Assembly (NCBI GenBank): GCA_005656395.1
Contig: SRSI01000001.1
Coordinates: 124,001 to 188,000 of the forward strand
Direction: 5' to 3'
From: Strongyloides papillosus
Taxonomy: Eukaryota > Nematoda > Chromadorea > Rhabditida > Strongyloididae
Length of the DNA: 64,000 bases
A model generated the notes under the pieces. It was not told the origin of the DNA and did no database searches. It worked only from the letters and a program-made list of their open reading frames with translations. Below are positions 20,201 through 31,679 of the stretch, in pieces; the first letter of the stretch is position 1; every line of letters starts with the position of its first letter. A program made the position numbers and the translations under genes.

Positions 20201-20599
20201 TTTCAGATAAAAAATTTTTTAAAGTTGTGATTACACTGAAAAAGTTGCTTTTTTTAAATAATCTTGATGTTTTTAATTCGAACAAGTAGAAGTTTTAACA
20301 CCTGGATTTTCGTTAGAATTATGTAAATATTTTTTTCCTTGAATTTTTTTATGAATTTATGAGAAATAATACATCATAAATATTGTTTTTATTTGTATTG
20401 GAAAGCTGGAACAGTTAAATTGACATGTGCAATCATATTTTTCATTTAAATAAATAAAAATCAAAATTGGTATTCTAGTAAAACTAACATTATGTTGGAA
20501 AGTTTGTTTATAATAAAACTATAAAATAGTACTTGGTAAATATGACAAAGTTCAATCACATAAACGTAAATTAAAGCATTATATTTTTTAAATGATATA

Positions 20600-21880
20600 T
20601 TAGGTTGTCAGGAATAAAATGAGCTTTTTTGAAGCGCTTTGTTTGACATAGGTATTCTCAAATGATTGGCTATGTTTTAGTGTAAAAATTAAACTTTCAG
20701 ATTCTCCTAAATCTCCTCTACAAGATGATATATATGTCATTGACATGAGTTCTGTTTATCGTCATCTTATTAAAAAAAACAATGCTGCCAAAACGTGATA
20801 TTCGTGCTATTATGTTATACGAGTTCAAACGCGGTACTAATGCCGCAAAAACAACTCACGAAATTAATGAAACTATTGCCGAAGGTCTTGACTCTCATGC
20901 TACTGTAAAGAGATGGTCTAAAAAGTTCAAAGAAGGCAGTGAAGACTTCGAGAACGAAGAGCGCGGGAGACCTGAGATCGTTCTTGATAATGATAAATTA
21001 TGAGAAGCTGTTGAAGCTAATCCACGCACAACCGTTAGAGAACTTAGAGAGGAGTTAAATGTATCCAAAACAACGATTTCTGATCATTTAAAGCAGATAG
21101 GAAAGACGAAAAAGTTCAACAAATGAGTAACTCACGAATTAAACGACTATCAAAAATTACGTCGTTTTGAGGTTTATTCTTCCCTCATTTTGAGGAACAA
21201 AAATGACCCATATCTTAATCGTCTTATCACTTGCGATAAAAAATAGATTCTCTACGACAATCGTAAAAGATCTGGGCAATAGTTGGGCAAGGATGAAGCA
21301 TTAAAACAGTTCTCGAAACTCAAACTATCTCCAAAGAAGATTATGGTGACTGTTTGGTGGTCTGCTATAGGAATTATCCACTACGACTTTATGAAACCTG
21401 GTGAAACTATTGATTCGGAATCCTACTGCCAACAAATTGAAAAAATGCACCAGAAATTGTCCCAGAAAGTGCCCGCTTTAGTCAACAGAAAAGGATTGAT
21501 TCTTCTCTACGATAACGCAAAGCCGCGCGTTTCAAAAAGAACCGTTTAGAAACTGAGAGAATTGGAATATGAAACTCTACCTCATCCGGCATACTTACCT
21601 GACCTTTCTCGAACAGATTACCACTTCTTCAAACATCTCAACAATTTCTTAACGGAGAAAATCTTCAGGAACGATGAGGAAGCAAAAACTGCCTTTGAAG
21701 CTTTCATCGAATCTAAAGTCCGGATTTCTATGTTGGTAGAATCAATAAGCTCGTATCTCGATGGCAACGATGTATAGATTGTAGTGGTTATTATTTTGAA
21801 TAAAAATATTTATTTTTAAAAAAGTTATGTGTATTTAAAAATTAGGGTAAAAAATAGTCATTTTGAATGAGACAACCTAA
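20600..21880 (+). mobile_element. mariner element, full length, dead
   Basis: TTAGGTTGTC at 20600 and its reverse complement GACAACCTAA ending at 21880 are the inverted ends, flanked by TA on both sides (20598-20599, 21881-21882). Length 1281 bp is normal for mariner. The inner parts of the ends differ (AGGAATAAAATGA versus TCATTCAAAATGA). It sits exactly at the left border of the RING gene cluster. Confidence 0.9.
20782..21777 (+). pseudogene. mariner transposase, five in-frame stops
   Basis: Cut-and-paste transposase that would bind the element's ends and integrate at TA. One frame runs from ATG 20782 to TAG 21775 (about 331 codons, near the normal 340-345). It has an N-terminal helix-turn-helix region (RDIRAIMLYEFKRGTNAAKT, then VRELREELNVSKTTISDHL), LITCDKK for the first catalytic Asp, LLYDNAKPR for the second and HPAYLPDLSRTDYHFF for the third (D,D34D type). 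Stops lie at 21001, 21124, 21244, 21280 and 21547; no frameshift is needed. Decay by point mutation only suggests moderate age. Confidence 0.9.
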
Positions 21881-22161
21881 TATAATTAAACATTTTGGAA
21901 CTGTTTCACAACAAAGTAAATATGCTGATTCTATAGTATGTTTTAAAATGCTATTTAAAATTAATAAAAAAATGAAACAATAAAGATGAAGACAATCCTT
22001 TAGGATGAATTTAATTAACCAAACACAATAAACATCGGATAAACAATTTATTTCCAAAATAGCAGAGGTAAAAAGAAATATTAAAAAATCTGTACGTAAT
22101 AATTTAAATATTTTACGATAAACATTTAATTTTTATTAGGTAAGGGTTTAATTAAATACAA

Positions 22162-22672
22162 TCACTCATCTGTTTTTTCACAAATACACATTGGACGAAC
22201 ATTAAAAAAATCTATCAATGAGAGTAATGATTTTAATGTTCTTTCGTTAATTATATCTTCATTAGTATTTTTATTAATGAATCCAAAAATGTTTAAATCT
22301 TGTACTTCCTTCTAAACTAATTGCATCATTTCCAGCACTTGTCTCTGAGTTATTTGATATAAAATCTCCTACAACAGCCTTTGGATCGAAATACTTACCA
22401 GCATTCGCCCGTCTCATTTTTCCATGATCGTATGGTAAACTAGGACAAAAAGAATTTCGAGACATCTCTTCATATTCTTTTTTGATAAATTCATCGATAA
22501 AATCTAATGAATTTATTTTTTGACAATTTTCCTTAATTTTTATATCACTCATTGAGGATGGTTGCGTTTTGTTTTTATTAATTTTACCTATCAATTTAGA
22601 AGGCACATTTTTTGAAGAATTTGACAAACCATCTCTTTTAGTAGAATTACCTTTTTGTTTATTTTCAACCAT
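22162..22672 (-). pseudogene. SH2-like exon of a RING+SH2 gene (copy A), frameshifted
   Basis: SH2 domains bind phosphotyrosine. The open frame (22672 down to 22274) has a polar, Lys/Asn/Ser-rich first half, then YDHGKMRRANAGKYF (like the WYHGxIsRxxAexLL start), VVGDFISNNSETSAG (beta-B) and RFKHFWI (beta-D). The Arg of the FLVR motif is Asn here. After FWIH the frame breaks; the rest of the domain (LKSLLSLIDFF, then a terminal CICEKTDE) continues one frame over to a stop at 22162. Upstream, the same frame leads back through a TAA at 22685 to the acceptor at 22717, joining the RING exon. I read it as exon 2 of a RING+SH2 gene hit by one nonsense and one frameshift mutation. It could instead be a separate small gene starting at 22672. 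Confidence 0.55.
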
Positions 22673-22684
22673 ATTATTTTTTGT

Positions 22685-22967
22685 TTAATTTTTACCATTA
22701 GATGTAGATATAACAATCTAAAAAAATTCATTTAACTTTAGTATAATAACAACATACATCGTTAAGACTAAGATATATTGGATGACATAACTCAAAAATT
22801 ATTCGTTTTTTACAAAAAAGACAATTGAATTCATCCCTAGATCCAAATTCTTTTAATCTTTCTAAACATGATTTTACCATTATATGTCCACATGGTGATG
22901 AATATGGAGCATGTTCAGTTCCATGATCTGTATAAGATTCAAAGCAAACTTGACATTCAAAAGACAT
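22685..22967 (-). CDS. RING-finger protein, RFWD3-type finger (copy A of RING+SH2 gene)
   Basis: Exon 1 is 22967-22758 (70 codons). CQVC, then H-x6-CGH (HAPYSSPCGH), C34 and NCLFC give a RING whose spacing H-x6-C-G-H-x5-C matches the RFWD3 ubiquitin ligase finger. A 40-bp phase-0 GT-AG intron (22757-22718) follows, and exon 2 as it stands ends after 10 codons at TAA 22685-22687, giving an 80-residue RING-only protein. Reading through the intron would give 79 residues. The exon 1 length and 40-bp intron are the same in both RING+WD40 genes, which supports the spliced model and a common RING cassette. Position 31 is Val where the paralogues have Gly. Confidence 0.6.
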
Positions 22968-23575
22968 CTACTAAAATTTATAGTTATAATTGAATGGTAA
23001 GGTTTTTCAAAAAAATAATAGCTTTATGATTTTATTAATGATTACTAATAATGATCAATCCACTTTTTTTCCGATAAACAGTATGAAAAAATTCACTATT
23101 GCATCATTAAATATATTTTATTTGATATGAATTAGCTTGTTATATAGAATAATTTATTTATATGTGCAAGAAAAAAGAAATATCTTATCGTAGGCTTGTT
23201 TGTTCATTTTTGCAAAGATAAAAGTTTTATTTTTTTTATCAATTTTTCGCTTTATTGTTCTGTGATTAGTATAATGAGTAATGTTTTATTATTATGTTAT
23301 AAAAAGGTGTTATCAAGAATTCACACTATTTCGAGAATTCTGATTATAGAAATTTATTCTATGATAAAATTAAAATATTTTTATCAATAAAAATTAAAAT
23401 TCATTAACAAACAATTTATGACGACTACAATTTAAAAAATCAACTATCATAAAGAGTTATGATTAAGATAAGTAATGCTTTGATTTATGTGATGATTTTA
23501 TCTATTGAAAAATATAACTTCATTCTTTGGTAACCATAGAGGTAAAGAAAGTTTGAATTTTAGTAGTTCACAATA

Positions 23576-24986
23576 TTAGAAAATATCCATTAGAACAAAT
23601 TTATTTTTAAATATTATGGCAACTTTATTTCTTGAGTTGCTTTTATAACAAAATTCTTTCCCATCAATAAATATAATACCAAGACAATTTTTTACATCTT
23701 TAAAATATTCATATCCTTCATTTTTAATTTGATTATTCAAAGAGATAATTTCAAGTTGGTCGCTTTTAATATTTGGTAAGATTCCATGGTAAATTAATGT
23801 TCCATCAGTTTGCTTTACAGCAAAAAATCTTGTTCTAAATGATTTTGGAATTTTTCTTTCAATACTATGATTAATCATTAAGTTAATGGCATAGTATTTT
23901 TTTAATTCTCTATCAAAATTATCTGTATAATCTTCTTCTATAATTTTATACAAAACAAATGATTGGGATGTTGAATTTTTTCTTTTCTCATCCATTTCAT
24001 TAGAGTATAAAATAATGAGTCGACTGAAATCTTCGTCTATTGAATATGAAATAATTGTTTTTCCAATTTCACTGGTAAGCTCAAATGAAGTACCACTTTT
24101 TTGAAATACATAAATTCTATTGTTCATCACTCCAATACAATCACTATAATTTGTACTTTTCAGTTGGGTAATCTTATTAGAGTCAGAGTAAGGAAATTTT
24201 ATAAAAATTTGTGTTTCTGATAACCATTCTTCACTTTTATTCCAAATACGTAGTTTTCCTTTTCCAATAGAAAAAACAACAGTATCATCAATTAAAAAGC
24301 ATAGAGAATTAATTTCCATTTTTCCACGTAAAATCGATATAAAATCCAAATTATTTAATGTATTTCTAAATATTATTTTTAAACGATTATCCTCAATTTT
24401 ACATTTATACAAATTCATTGTACCATCAATACAACCAATACAAAATTCAATAACGTCATTTTTATGCTTGTTAAAACATAAATAACTACATTTTTGTTTA
24501 AACATAGATTTTGATATATCACATATTCTTTTATCCTTAGTAACAATGAAATATATAAATTGTGTACGTGTAAACATTGATGATGTTTCTCCGGCAATTA
24601 GAATATATCCCTTATGCTCATCAAAAAAGTAAATTTTTCCATTTGTGCTACCATTAAAATCTTTTATAAATAAAAAGTTTTTATCTTTTTTTAATACTCT
24701 AATAATACTTTTCGATTCTTCATCAATACCCTTAAACTAAAAAAATTAAATTAATATTATGATTAGTAAAAATTACCTCTTCAACGATACCATAAATTGG
24801 ATGACAATCGTTAAAATTAATATTTCCACTACAAAAAGGACAATTAAAATGATTATCATTTGAACGTTCCTTTAATTTTTCTAAGCATTCTTTCCCCATT
24901 ACGTGTCCACATGATGTAGAATATGGAGCATGTCTGGTACCAGGAGCTGAATATGATTGAAAACAAATTTTGCATTGAATTGCCAT
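23576..24986 (-). CDS. RING + WD40-like protein, RFWD3-like (copy A)
   Basis: Predicted E3 ubiquitin ligase. Spliced model: exon 1 24986-24777, intron 24776-24737 (40 bp, GT-AG, phase 0), exon 2 24736-23576; 456 residues. The RING (residues 5-52: CKIC, HAPYSTSCGHVMGKEC, NCPFC) has the RFWD3-type H-x6-CGH-x2-G-x2-C spacing. After a linker, exon 2 reads like a beta-propeller: SYLCFNKHKNDVIEFCIG, VVFSIGKGKLRIWNKSEEW and NCLGIIFIDGKEF are typical strand-turn segments, and KLRIWN resembles a WD40 D-strand. In animals RFWD3 acts at stalled replication forks with RPA; whether this divergent protein does so is unknown. No signal peptide. Intact, as is its paralogue at 27867-29292. Confidence 0.75.
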
Positions 24987-25479
24987 CTATAAAATAAAAT
25001 TTAGAATAAAAGTATTCTGAAATTATAAAAATAGTATTACAATTATCTATATGCAAACAAAAATTGTAAGAGGTTAAATGATAATTTAAAGAAGTAATAG
25101 TTTAAATAATGACTTTTTAATCAAAACAATCAAAATTTCTATATTATATAAATAAATTGAAAAGATTTTAAAATCTTAACAAATATAAAGATAGGTTTTT
25201 TAAAACTGAATACGATTTAATATATATGTTTTGGGGATTATAAAACAGTTTCCTAACAAACATTGAGATATTTTTTTGAACTCTTTACATCGAACAGATA
25301 TGTTATGAGACTATAAACTCTTTTATCCCAATGTAAAACATAATGACATAATGATCAAAAGAAAATTATTTAGATATTTTTATTTTTAACATAAAACAAA
25401 TTAAAAACAATAAGGCTACTTTCTTGATGGACAATTTAAATAAAGTATTCTAATCCTATTTTATAAGATAAAATGTTTA

Positions 25480-26376
25480 GTAATTTTTGTAATCCCTAGT
25501 AAAATTTTATTTAAATTATCAATACAAAAAAGCCCAAACAATCAGTAATATTTTGTTCCTTCTCTTACAATATTAAATTTTCTATTTTCATTAAGTAAAA
25601 GAAAATTTCTGGATAATTCTACAGGAGGAGTTAGGAAGCATGAATCAAAATATTTTTTTTAAATTAAGAGTTAGTTGGTAGCAAGTGGATTAGTTGGTTG
25701 GCAGTTGCAATAGTTGGTACCATGATGTTGTAATTGTTGTTTGATCTATTAGTTATTCGGAGAAGAAAACTGGGAATGGAGCGTTATAATTAAGATTGTT
25801 TGATATTATAGCCTATTAATGTTAATAAACCTTTTTACATATTCATTTATTTATTTTCGATCTAATGATTAATGTTTTTTAAACGTGTTACTTATAATGT
25901 CTAAAATAAATGAAAGTAGCTTAAATCTTTCACTATTGTTAATATTTGAAGATATCTCATTCAAATGATTGTATAGGTATAAATTGTTTATACATTAATA
26001 TCATGAAATACTGTTATGACTGCAAATAGGTAAGAACAGACACAGATAGGTATAAAAATAGTTTATTAATGAAAACTACAAAGAAAAAAAGTAAACATAT
26101 ATGGACACTGATATATTAATTTTTCGATATTTTACTCTTCTTGTCATCTAGATTTTTACATTTTTCTTTGGGAATATAAATGATCCTGATCATTCATTCT
26201 CCTGTATGTATTTGTTTCCAGCATCAAATTCGTAGAGTTTTTGTGTACGGTTATTACAATACAGTAGTTTCTTCAACTATTTTATATATCATTATAAAGC
26301 GAATACCATTTTTGATGACTTACAACATTATATTCATTAAAAGAAACATGAATCCTATTGGTTGATGAATCAATAA
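25480..26376 (-). pseudogene. Heavily decayed third gene of unit A (unknown family)
   Basis: Recognised only by nucleotide similarity to 29729-30571: for example TTTAAATTATCAATAC and AAGCCCAAACAATC near 25510-25540, and the region 26280-26376. The matching parts are interrupted by about 200 bp of low-complexity DNA (AGTTGGTAG, TTAGTTGGTTGGCAG) and no useful reading frame remains. Confidence 0.45.
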
Positions 26377-26649
26377 TGTAATTAAATAATTTGGAATTTG
26401 TTTCACAACTAAGTAAATACGTTGATCTTACAGTATATATTGGAATGCTATTTAAAATGAATATAAATATGAAACATTAATGGTGAAGACAATCCTTTAG
26501 AATAAATTCAATAAACTGAACACAATAACCATCGAATAAATAATTTATTTTGAAAACAATAAATGTTAAAAAGTATAAATAATCTATATATAATAATCTA
26601 AAGCTTATAAAATAAAAGTTATAATAAATATTTACTTTTTTCGGAGTAA

Positions 26650-27290
26650 TTAAATACAATATCTCATCTGTTTCTTCACAAATGCATATTAGTTGAATTT
26701 AAAAAAAAATTTGCCAAAGAATCCTAAGATTTAATGTATTTTTATCAATTGTATATTCATAAGTATTTCTATTAACACGAATCCAATAATATCTGTTTCT
26801 TATAATTCCTTTTAAATCAATTGAGTAATCTCCAACACTTATCTCTGAGTCACGTAATATAAAATCTCCTATAACATCCTTTGAATTAAGGTATTTATTA
26901 GCATTTTATTTTATACCCAAAGATTAAAAAAACACATTATTAAATAAATTTGACGTATCATTTATAGAATTTTTTCTCGTTTATTCTTAACCGTACTATT
27001 CTTTTTATGATTTTTTATCATTAGGGATAGATGTAAAAAACTAAAAAAAATTTTTTTTTAACTTTAGCATAACAACATCATATTTCATCAGGCATAAAAT
27101 ATATTGGATGATACCTTTCAAAAACAATTTTTTTATACAAAAGGTACAATTAAGTTCACTCTTAAATCCATATTCCTTAAATGTTTTCATGCATGATTTT
27201 TCCATTACATGTCCACATGTCGCTGATTTTGGAGCATGCTTTTTTCAAGATATCCATATTATTCACAGCAAATTTGATACTCAATTCCTA
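26650..27290 (-). pseudogene. Decayed RING+SH2 gene (copy B)
   Basis: The RING exon relic (27290 to about 27080) retains KHAPKSATCGHVMEKSC and NCTFC, but the first zinc pair is broken by frame changes and the intron donor GT has become AT. The SH2 part (frame 26902 to 26699) is better preserved than in copy A: KDVIGDFILRDSEISVGDY includes the phosphotyrosine-binding Arg of the FLVR motif, followed by RYYWIRV. The N-terminal part of the SH2 and the linker are lost to small deletions. This copy shows the ancestral domain was a real SH2 and that copy A lost its Arg. Confidence 0.6.
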
Positions 27291-27866
27291 TCTTTTAAAA
27301 GTTATAGTACAAATTAAATAATAGAGTTTAAAAAAATAATAGTCTTGTGATTTTATCAATGCTTAGTTAATAATGATTAATATACTTTTTTTTGTCCAAT
27401 AAATATTATGGATAAAATCATCATGCGAATGTTTTACATTTGTTTTGAATTAGCTTCTTATATAAAAAGATTTATTATCATGTACAAGAAAAAAAATATG
27501 TTATCAGAAATTTTTAAATGTAAATTAAACAAAGGTAAAAGTTTTAAAATGATTTTGTATTTAATTAATCGTCTTATTGTTTTTATGATTGATAAAAGGA
27601 AAAAAGTATTATCACAATGTTATATGATACTTTTAGAAATTTTGATTATACAAATTGATTTTAAAATAAAATTAAAATATAATTATTATTAAAAATAAAT
27701 TAATTTTAAAAAAAGGTATGATAATTATCATTTATGAAGTGAACCATTATTAGAAATTATAATGAAGATTAAGGTATATATTTTTTGCGATTTCATAAGA
27801 TGATTCTAACTTTTGTAAAATATGACTGGTTTCTTTTATAACACACCAGTAAAGAAAATTTAATTT

Positions 27867-29292
27867 TTAATAGGTTGCCGTGTAAGAAATATCCATTACA
27901 ACAACTTTATTTTTAAATATTACGGCAATTGTTCTTATTGAATTGCTTTTGAAAAAAAATTTTTTTCTATCAACAAATGTAACACCAAGACAATTAGGTG
28001 TATCTTCAAGATTTTCATCTCCCACACATTTAAATCCCTCACATTTTCTTGAATTATTTAAAGAAATAATCTCGAGCTTATTATTTTCAATATTTGTGAA
28101 AATTCCATGATATACTAACGGTCTTTTGGAATTTTTTATAGCAAAAAAACTTGGCATGATAGATTTTGGAATTTCATCTCCAATATTTTGAATAATTCTC
28201 ATTTTTTTTGTATAATATTTCTGTGGCTCTTTATCATAAATGATTTTATATTTAACAAATAACTGAGACGTTGAATGTTCTTGTGTTAAATTGCTTTCGT
28301 TGGAATATAAAACAATAAGTATATAAAACTTTGGATCAATTGAATATGAAATAATTGTTTTGTCAACTTGACTAGCAAGCTCATATGAAGTACCATTTTT
28401 TTCAAATACATAAATTCTATTATTCATTATTCCGAGGCAATCGTCATGATTTGTTTTTTTTAGTTGTGTAATATAATTAGATTCATTGTCAATACATTCA
28501 TTTATAATTTCTGTTTTTGATAACCATTCTTCTTTCTTATTCCACACACGTAATTTTCCTTTTCCTATAGAAAAAACAACAGTATTACAATTTAAAAAGC
28601 ATATAGAATTAATTATTGCTTTACTACGATTAATTGACGATAGTAAACTTAAGCAAAATAGTTTATTTTTACTGATTCTTTTTAAATTATCACCATCAAA
28701 TTTATATCTATGCAATTTCATTGTACCATTAATATAGCCAACACAGAATTCGATAACACCATTTTCATGTTTATTGAAGCATAAACAACTACATTCAATA
28801 TTCAATTTAGATTTTGATAAATTATATGTTTTTCTTCCCTTGGTAACAATTAACTTTATAAAGTGTTTATTTGAAAATAATGATGGAGTTTCTCCAGCTA
28901 TTCCAGCTATTAAGATATTTCCATTATGTTCATCAAAAAATTTAATAGTTCCATCAATATTCTTTTTGAAGTCTTCTGAAAAGAAAAAGTTTTCTTTTAA
29001 TTTTTTACATGCGTTTCTTGGTTTTGTAACACTATCCTTAACCTAAAATAATTAGATAAATATTATAAGTATTAATAATTACCTCTGGAGCGATACCATA
29101 TATTGCGTGACAATTATTAAATATTGTATCTTTATGACAAGAGGGACAATTAAAATTATTGTTATTTAAATGTTTCTTAAATTTTTCTAAACATTCTTTT
29201 CCCATTACATGTCCACATGGTGTAGAGTATGGAGCGTGATCGGTGCCAGAAGCTGCACATGATTCAAGACAAATTACACATTGAACTGCCAT
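27867..29292 (-). CDS. RING + WD40-like protein, RFWD3-like (copy B)
   Basis: Paralogue of the 23576-24986 gene. Exon 1 29292-29083 (70 codons), intron 29082-29043 (40 bp, GT-AG, phase 0), exon 2 29042-27867; 461 residues. The start at 29292 (MAVQC) is chosen to match copy A; an upstream ATG at 29358 adds a hydrophobic stretch not seen in the paralogue. RING: CVIC, HAPYSTPCGHVMGKEC, NCPSC. The propeller-like half contains CLCFNKHENGVIEFCVG, VVFSIGKGKLRVWNKKEEW and NCLGVTFVDRKKF, colinear with copy A. A small in-frame duplication, GIAGIAGE, lies near residue 118. Substitutions are spread along the gene while the frame is kept, which suggests both copies are under constraint. Confidence 0.75.
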
Positions 29293-29728
29293 TATTAAAA
29301 TAAAAGTAAAAGTATTCTGGAACTGTAAAAAAATATAAAATGTATTTATATACAACACAAAAATTGTTAATAATTTAATGGTATTTTAAACAATTAAAAA
29401 GTTTAAATAATGACATTTAATCAATATATGTACAAATAGCAAAATATGTCAAAATCTTGTTAAACATAAGATATCTCTCTCTTTTAAAACATAATACAAT
29501 GAGACACATGTGTTATGATAATATAAACTCTTTTATTTTGATGTTCGACATAATGACATACTGCTCAAAAGAAAATTATAAAGATTTCATTATTATTAAT
29601 ATAAAACTAGTTGAAAATAATAAATTTATTTCCTCAATGAACAATAAAAATCAAAAATTCTAATCCTATTATTTAAAACGAAACATAAAGTGATTTTCTT
29701 AACTCCTGGTAAAATTTCATTTAAATTA

Positions 29729-30571
29729 TCAAGGCAAAAAAAGCCTAAACAATCGTCTATCTTTAATTTTTTTTTCTTCTGAAGCATTGAATTTTCCATT
29801 TACATTAAAACATTTAAAAGTATGGCTTATAATATTTGGAATGAATGAGTATAGCATAAATCTTTCATCACAATTAATATTTGAAGAAATATCTTTCAAT
29901 GGTATTGATAATATATTATCATATTCAAATCTTTGTATTGGTATTGTTGTATATTTATAATTTCTTTCTACATTAATACCATCAAATTTATTAGTTTCTT
30001 CTACAATTTGATATATAACATAGTATAATAAATACCATCTTTGATGGTTTCCGAACATTATATTTATTATAAAAAACATGGATCCTATAACATGATGAAT
30101 CGATAATATAATTAATTATCTTGGATTTTGATTCACAACAAAGTGAATTAACTGGCTGGTTCTTTTTAAAAACATATTTCTTGTCATCAACAACTCCAAA
30201 TACAACATCGTCAATAAAATATTTAATAATATTAATAATATTGTAGTATTTTGTTACATTATTCCTAATAAAAAAACTTCAAAGAAATAGTTATTGAACC
30301 ATGAATTTAAATACCGTATACATTTTTCACCAGAATAAACAAGAACACCATCATCAACATAGGAATTGCATAAATTTTATCAACAAGATAGTTAAAAGTT
30401 TGCATTTTAGATAAGCTGGTGAATTTTAAAGTAAATTTTTTATACCATAAAACACCATCATCATAAGCAAGTGTAATCTCAAGTAATTTTGTATTATCTT
30501 TATTTATAGCTAATGATATACATTTTTCTTGATCTTAATTTACCATTAAAACATAACTTTCTATTATCCAT
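29729..30571 (-). pseudogene. Third gene of unit B, unknown family, several frameshifts
   Basis: From an ATG near 30571 the translation moves between frames at least three times but stays protein-like: MDNRKLCFNGK, then KCISLAINKDNTKLLEI, LAYDDGVLWYKKFTLKF, VDDGVLVYSGEKCIRYLNSW and VNSLCCESKSKIINYIIDSS, then an intact last part (30079-29729) with RFEYDNILSIPLKDISSNIN. The repeated xDDGVLxY pattern suggests a beta-propeller-like fold, perhaps related to the WD40-like half of its neighbours, but I cannot name a family. It appears dead. Confidence 0.5.
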
Positions 30572-30782
30572 ATTATATACAGTGTTGTATTTCATTCTGA
30601 CACATTTTAATTTTTAATAACTTTGCTAATTTTTAATCTATTTTTTTTATTTGATAGTAAACTGTTGGGAAAATTGTTCCAAATCATAATTTATGCAAAA
30701 AATTTGTTTTTTGTTAGTAAAATGATTCTTGAAAAAATGTCTTTTTTTAGAAAAATTTTTATTCATTTTTATTAGATTTATT

Positions 30783-31490
30783 GAAAAATATCTCAAGAAT
30801 CTTTCTCAAAATGACTACCGTCTTTACAAAACACATTGTTAACCTTCTTTGATAGTTTTAGAAGGTTCTCTCCAGCATTTCTTTGTCATCATTTACTTTT
30901 TTAAAGGCTTTCCGTATCTTTTCTTTAAACTCTTCCAGTGTAGTGCTTTTTTCGCTATGAACAAGGGATTTGACATACTCCCAAAAGAAATAATCCATCG
31001 GTGTCAAATCAGGATATCTAGGTAGCCAAATTAGACTTCTACTGCCACGACCTATCCAGCGATCTTGAAGTTTGCTATCAAGTCACTCACTCACCTTCTT
31101 AGTGTAATGAGGTGGAGCCCCGTCTTGCATAAAAATAATCCTGTTTATATTTCATTATTTGAAATTTCAGGCCAGAATTGGGTTTGCAACAAACTAAGAT
31201 AGGAATCTTTAGTCACATTACCTTCGAAAAAGTAAGGATCAATGATTCTATTAAACGTTATTGCGCCCCATACAGTCACTCGGGGGAAGTGGAGAGGCTG
31301 TTATTCAACCCATTTTGGGTTTTCATTGAACCACATTCTATAGTTATGGCGATTGACTCCACCATTTAATTGAAAATGAGCTTCATCCGAAAACATCAAA
31401 TTCAGAGGATAATTAGAATCTTCTTCAATGTTTTCAAGCTCCTTTACTGTTCTGAGGATCACTAATGTTAGTCTCGGCGGTGACATCTTC
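30783..31490 (-). pseudogene. Tc1/mariner-superfamily transposase remnant
   Basis: Minus-strand pieces in several frames: LMFSDEAHFQLNGGVNRHNY (first catalytic Asp region), WFNENPKWVE, GAITFNRIIDPYFFEG, then DGAPPHYTKK (second Asp) and YPDLTPMDYFFWEYVKSL (third Asp). This is the order and wording of a DDD-type transposase seen in insects and nematodes. Stops and frameshifts interrupt it. It differs from the mariner at 20600. The ends of the element were not found; a GTGCAATGA end like that of the 12261 element lies near 31685. Confidence 0.75.
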
Positions 31491-31640
31491 ATTGACGGTA
31501 TTATCATCGTCCAGTTTCATCCTCTTCCTGTTACTTGAATTTATTTCTTCGTTATCCACAGATCTTCCATGAACTCCAAACCATGGCTTCAAGTTTTTAA
31601 GGAAAGCCCACATGTTAGTGATTATCTAAAACAAAAAAAA
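31490..31640 (-). other. Exon-like segment fused to transposase debris
   Basis: Just upstream of the transposase remnant (minus strand), TTGTTTTAG at about 31630 looks like a splice acceptor. The following frame gives MWAFLKNLKPWFGVHG and a polar stretch with NRKRMKLDDDN, ending at a stop near 31450. The basic KRMK stretch could be a nuclear signal. It may be a captured host exon or the transposase N-terminus in decay; I do not recognise it. Confidence 0.3.
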
Positions 31641-31679
31641 TTAGATTAAGATTAGTTAAATTTGTTTTTTTTAAAATAA

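Larger units (their letters stand above)
21884..30571. repeat. Tandem duplication of a ~4.3-4.5 kb RING-gene unit
   Basis: Unit A (about 21,884-26,376) and unit B (about 26,377-30,571) share gene order and orientation. Matching landmarks: GAAGACAATCCTTTAG near 21990 and 26484; RING+SH2 exon start at 22967 and near 27290; RING+WD40 start codon at 24986 and 29292; TTTAAATTATCAA near 25510 and 29720. Offsets of about 4.3-4.5 kb shrink to about 3.7 kb in the right part because unit A has extra AT-rich DNA with TTGGTAG-like repeats near 25,670-25,740. Genes differ clearly between units, so the duplication is not recent. Confidence 0.75.

Noticed and set aside
29292..29358. Upstream start adding 22 hydrophobic residues to the second RING+WD40 protein
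   Set aside because: The paralogue starts at the equivalent of 29292 and exon 1 is then 70 codons in both, so the upstream ATG is unlikely to be used.
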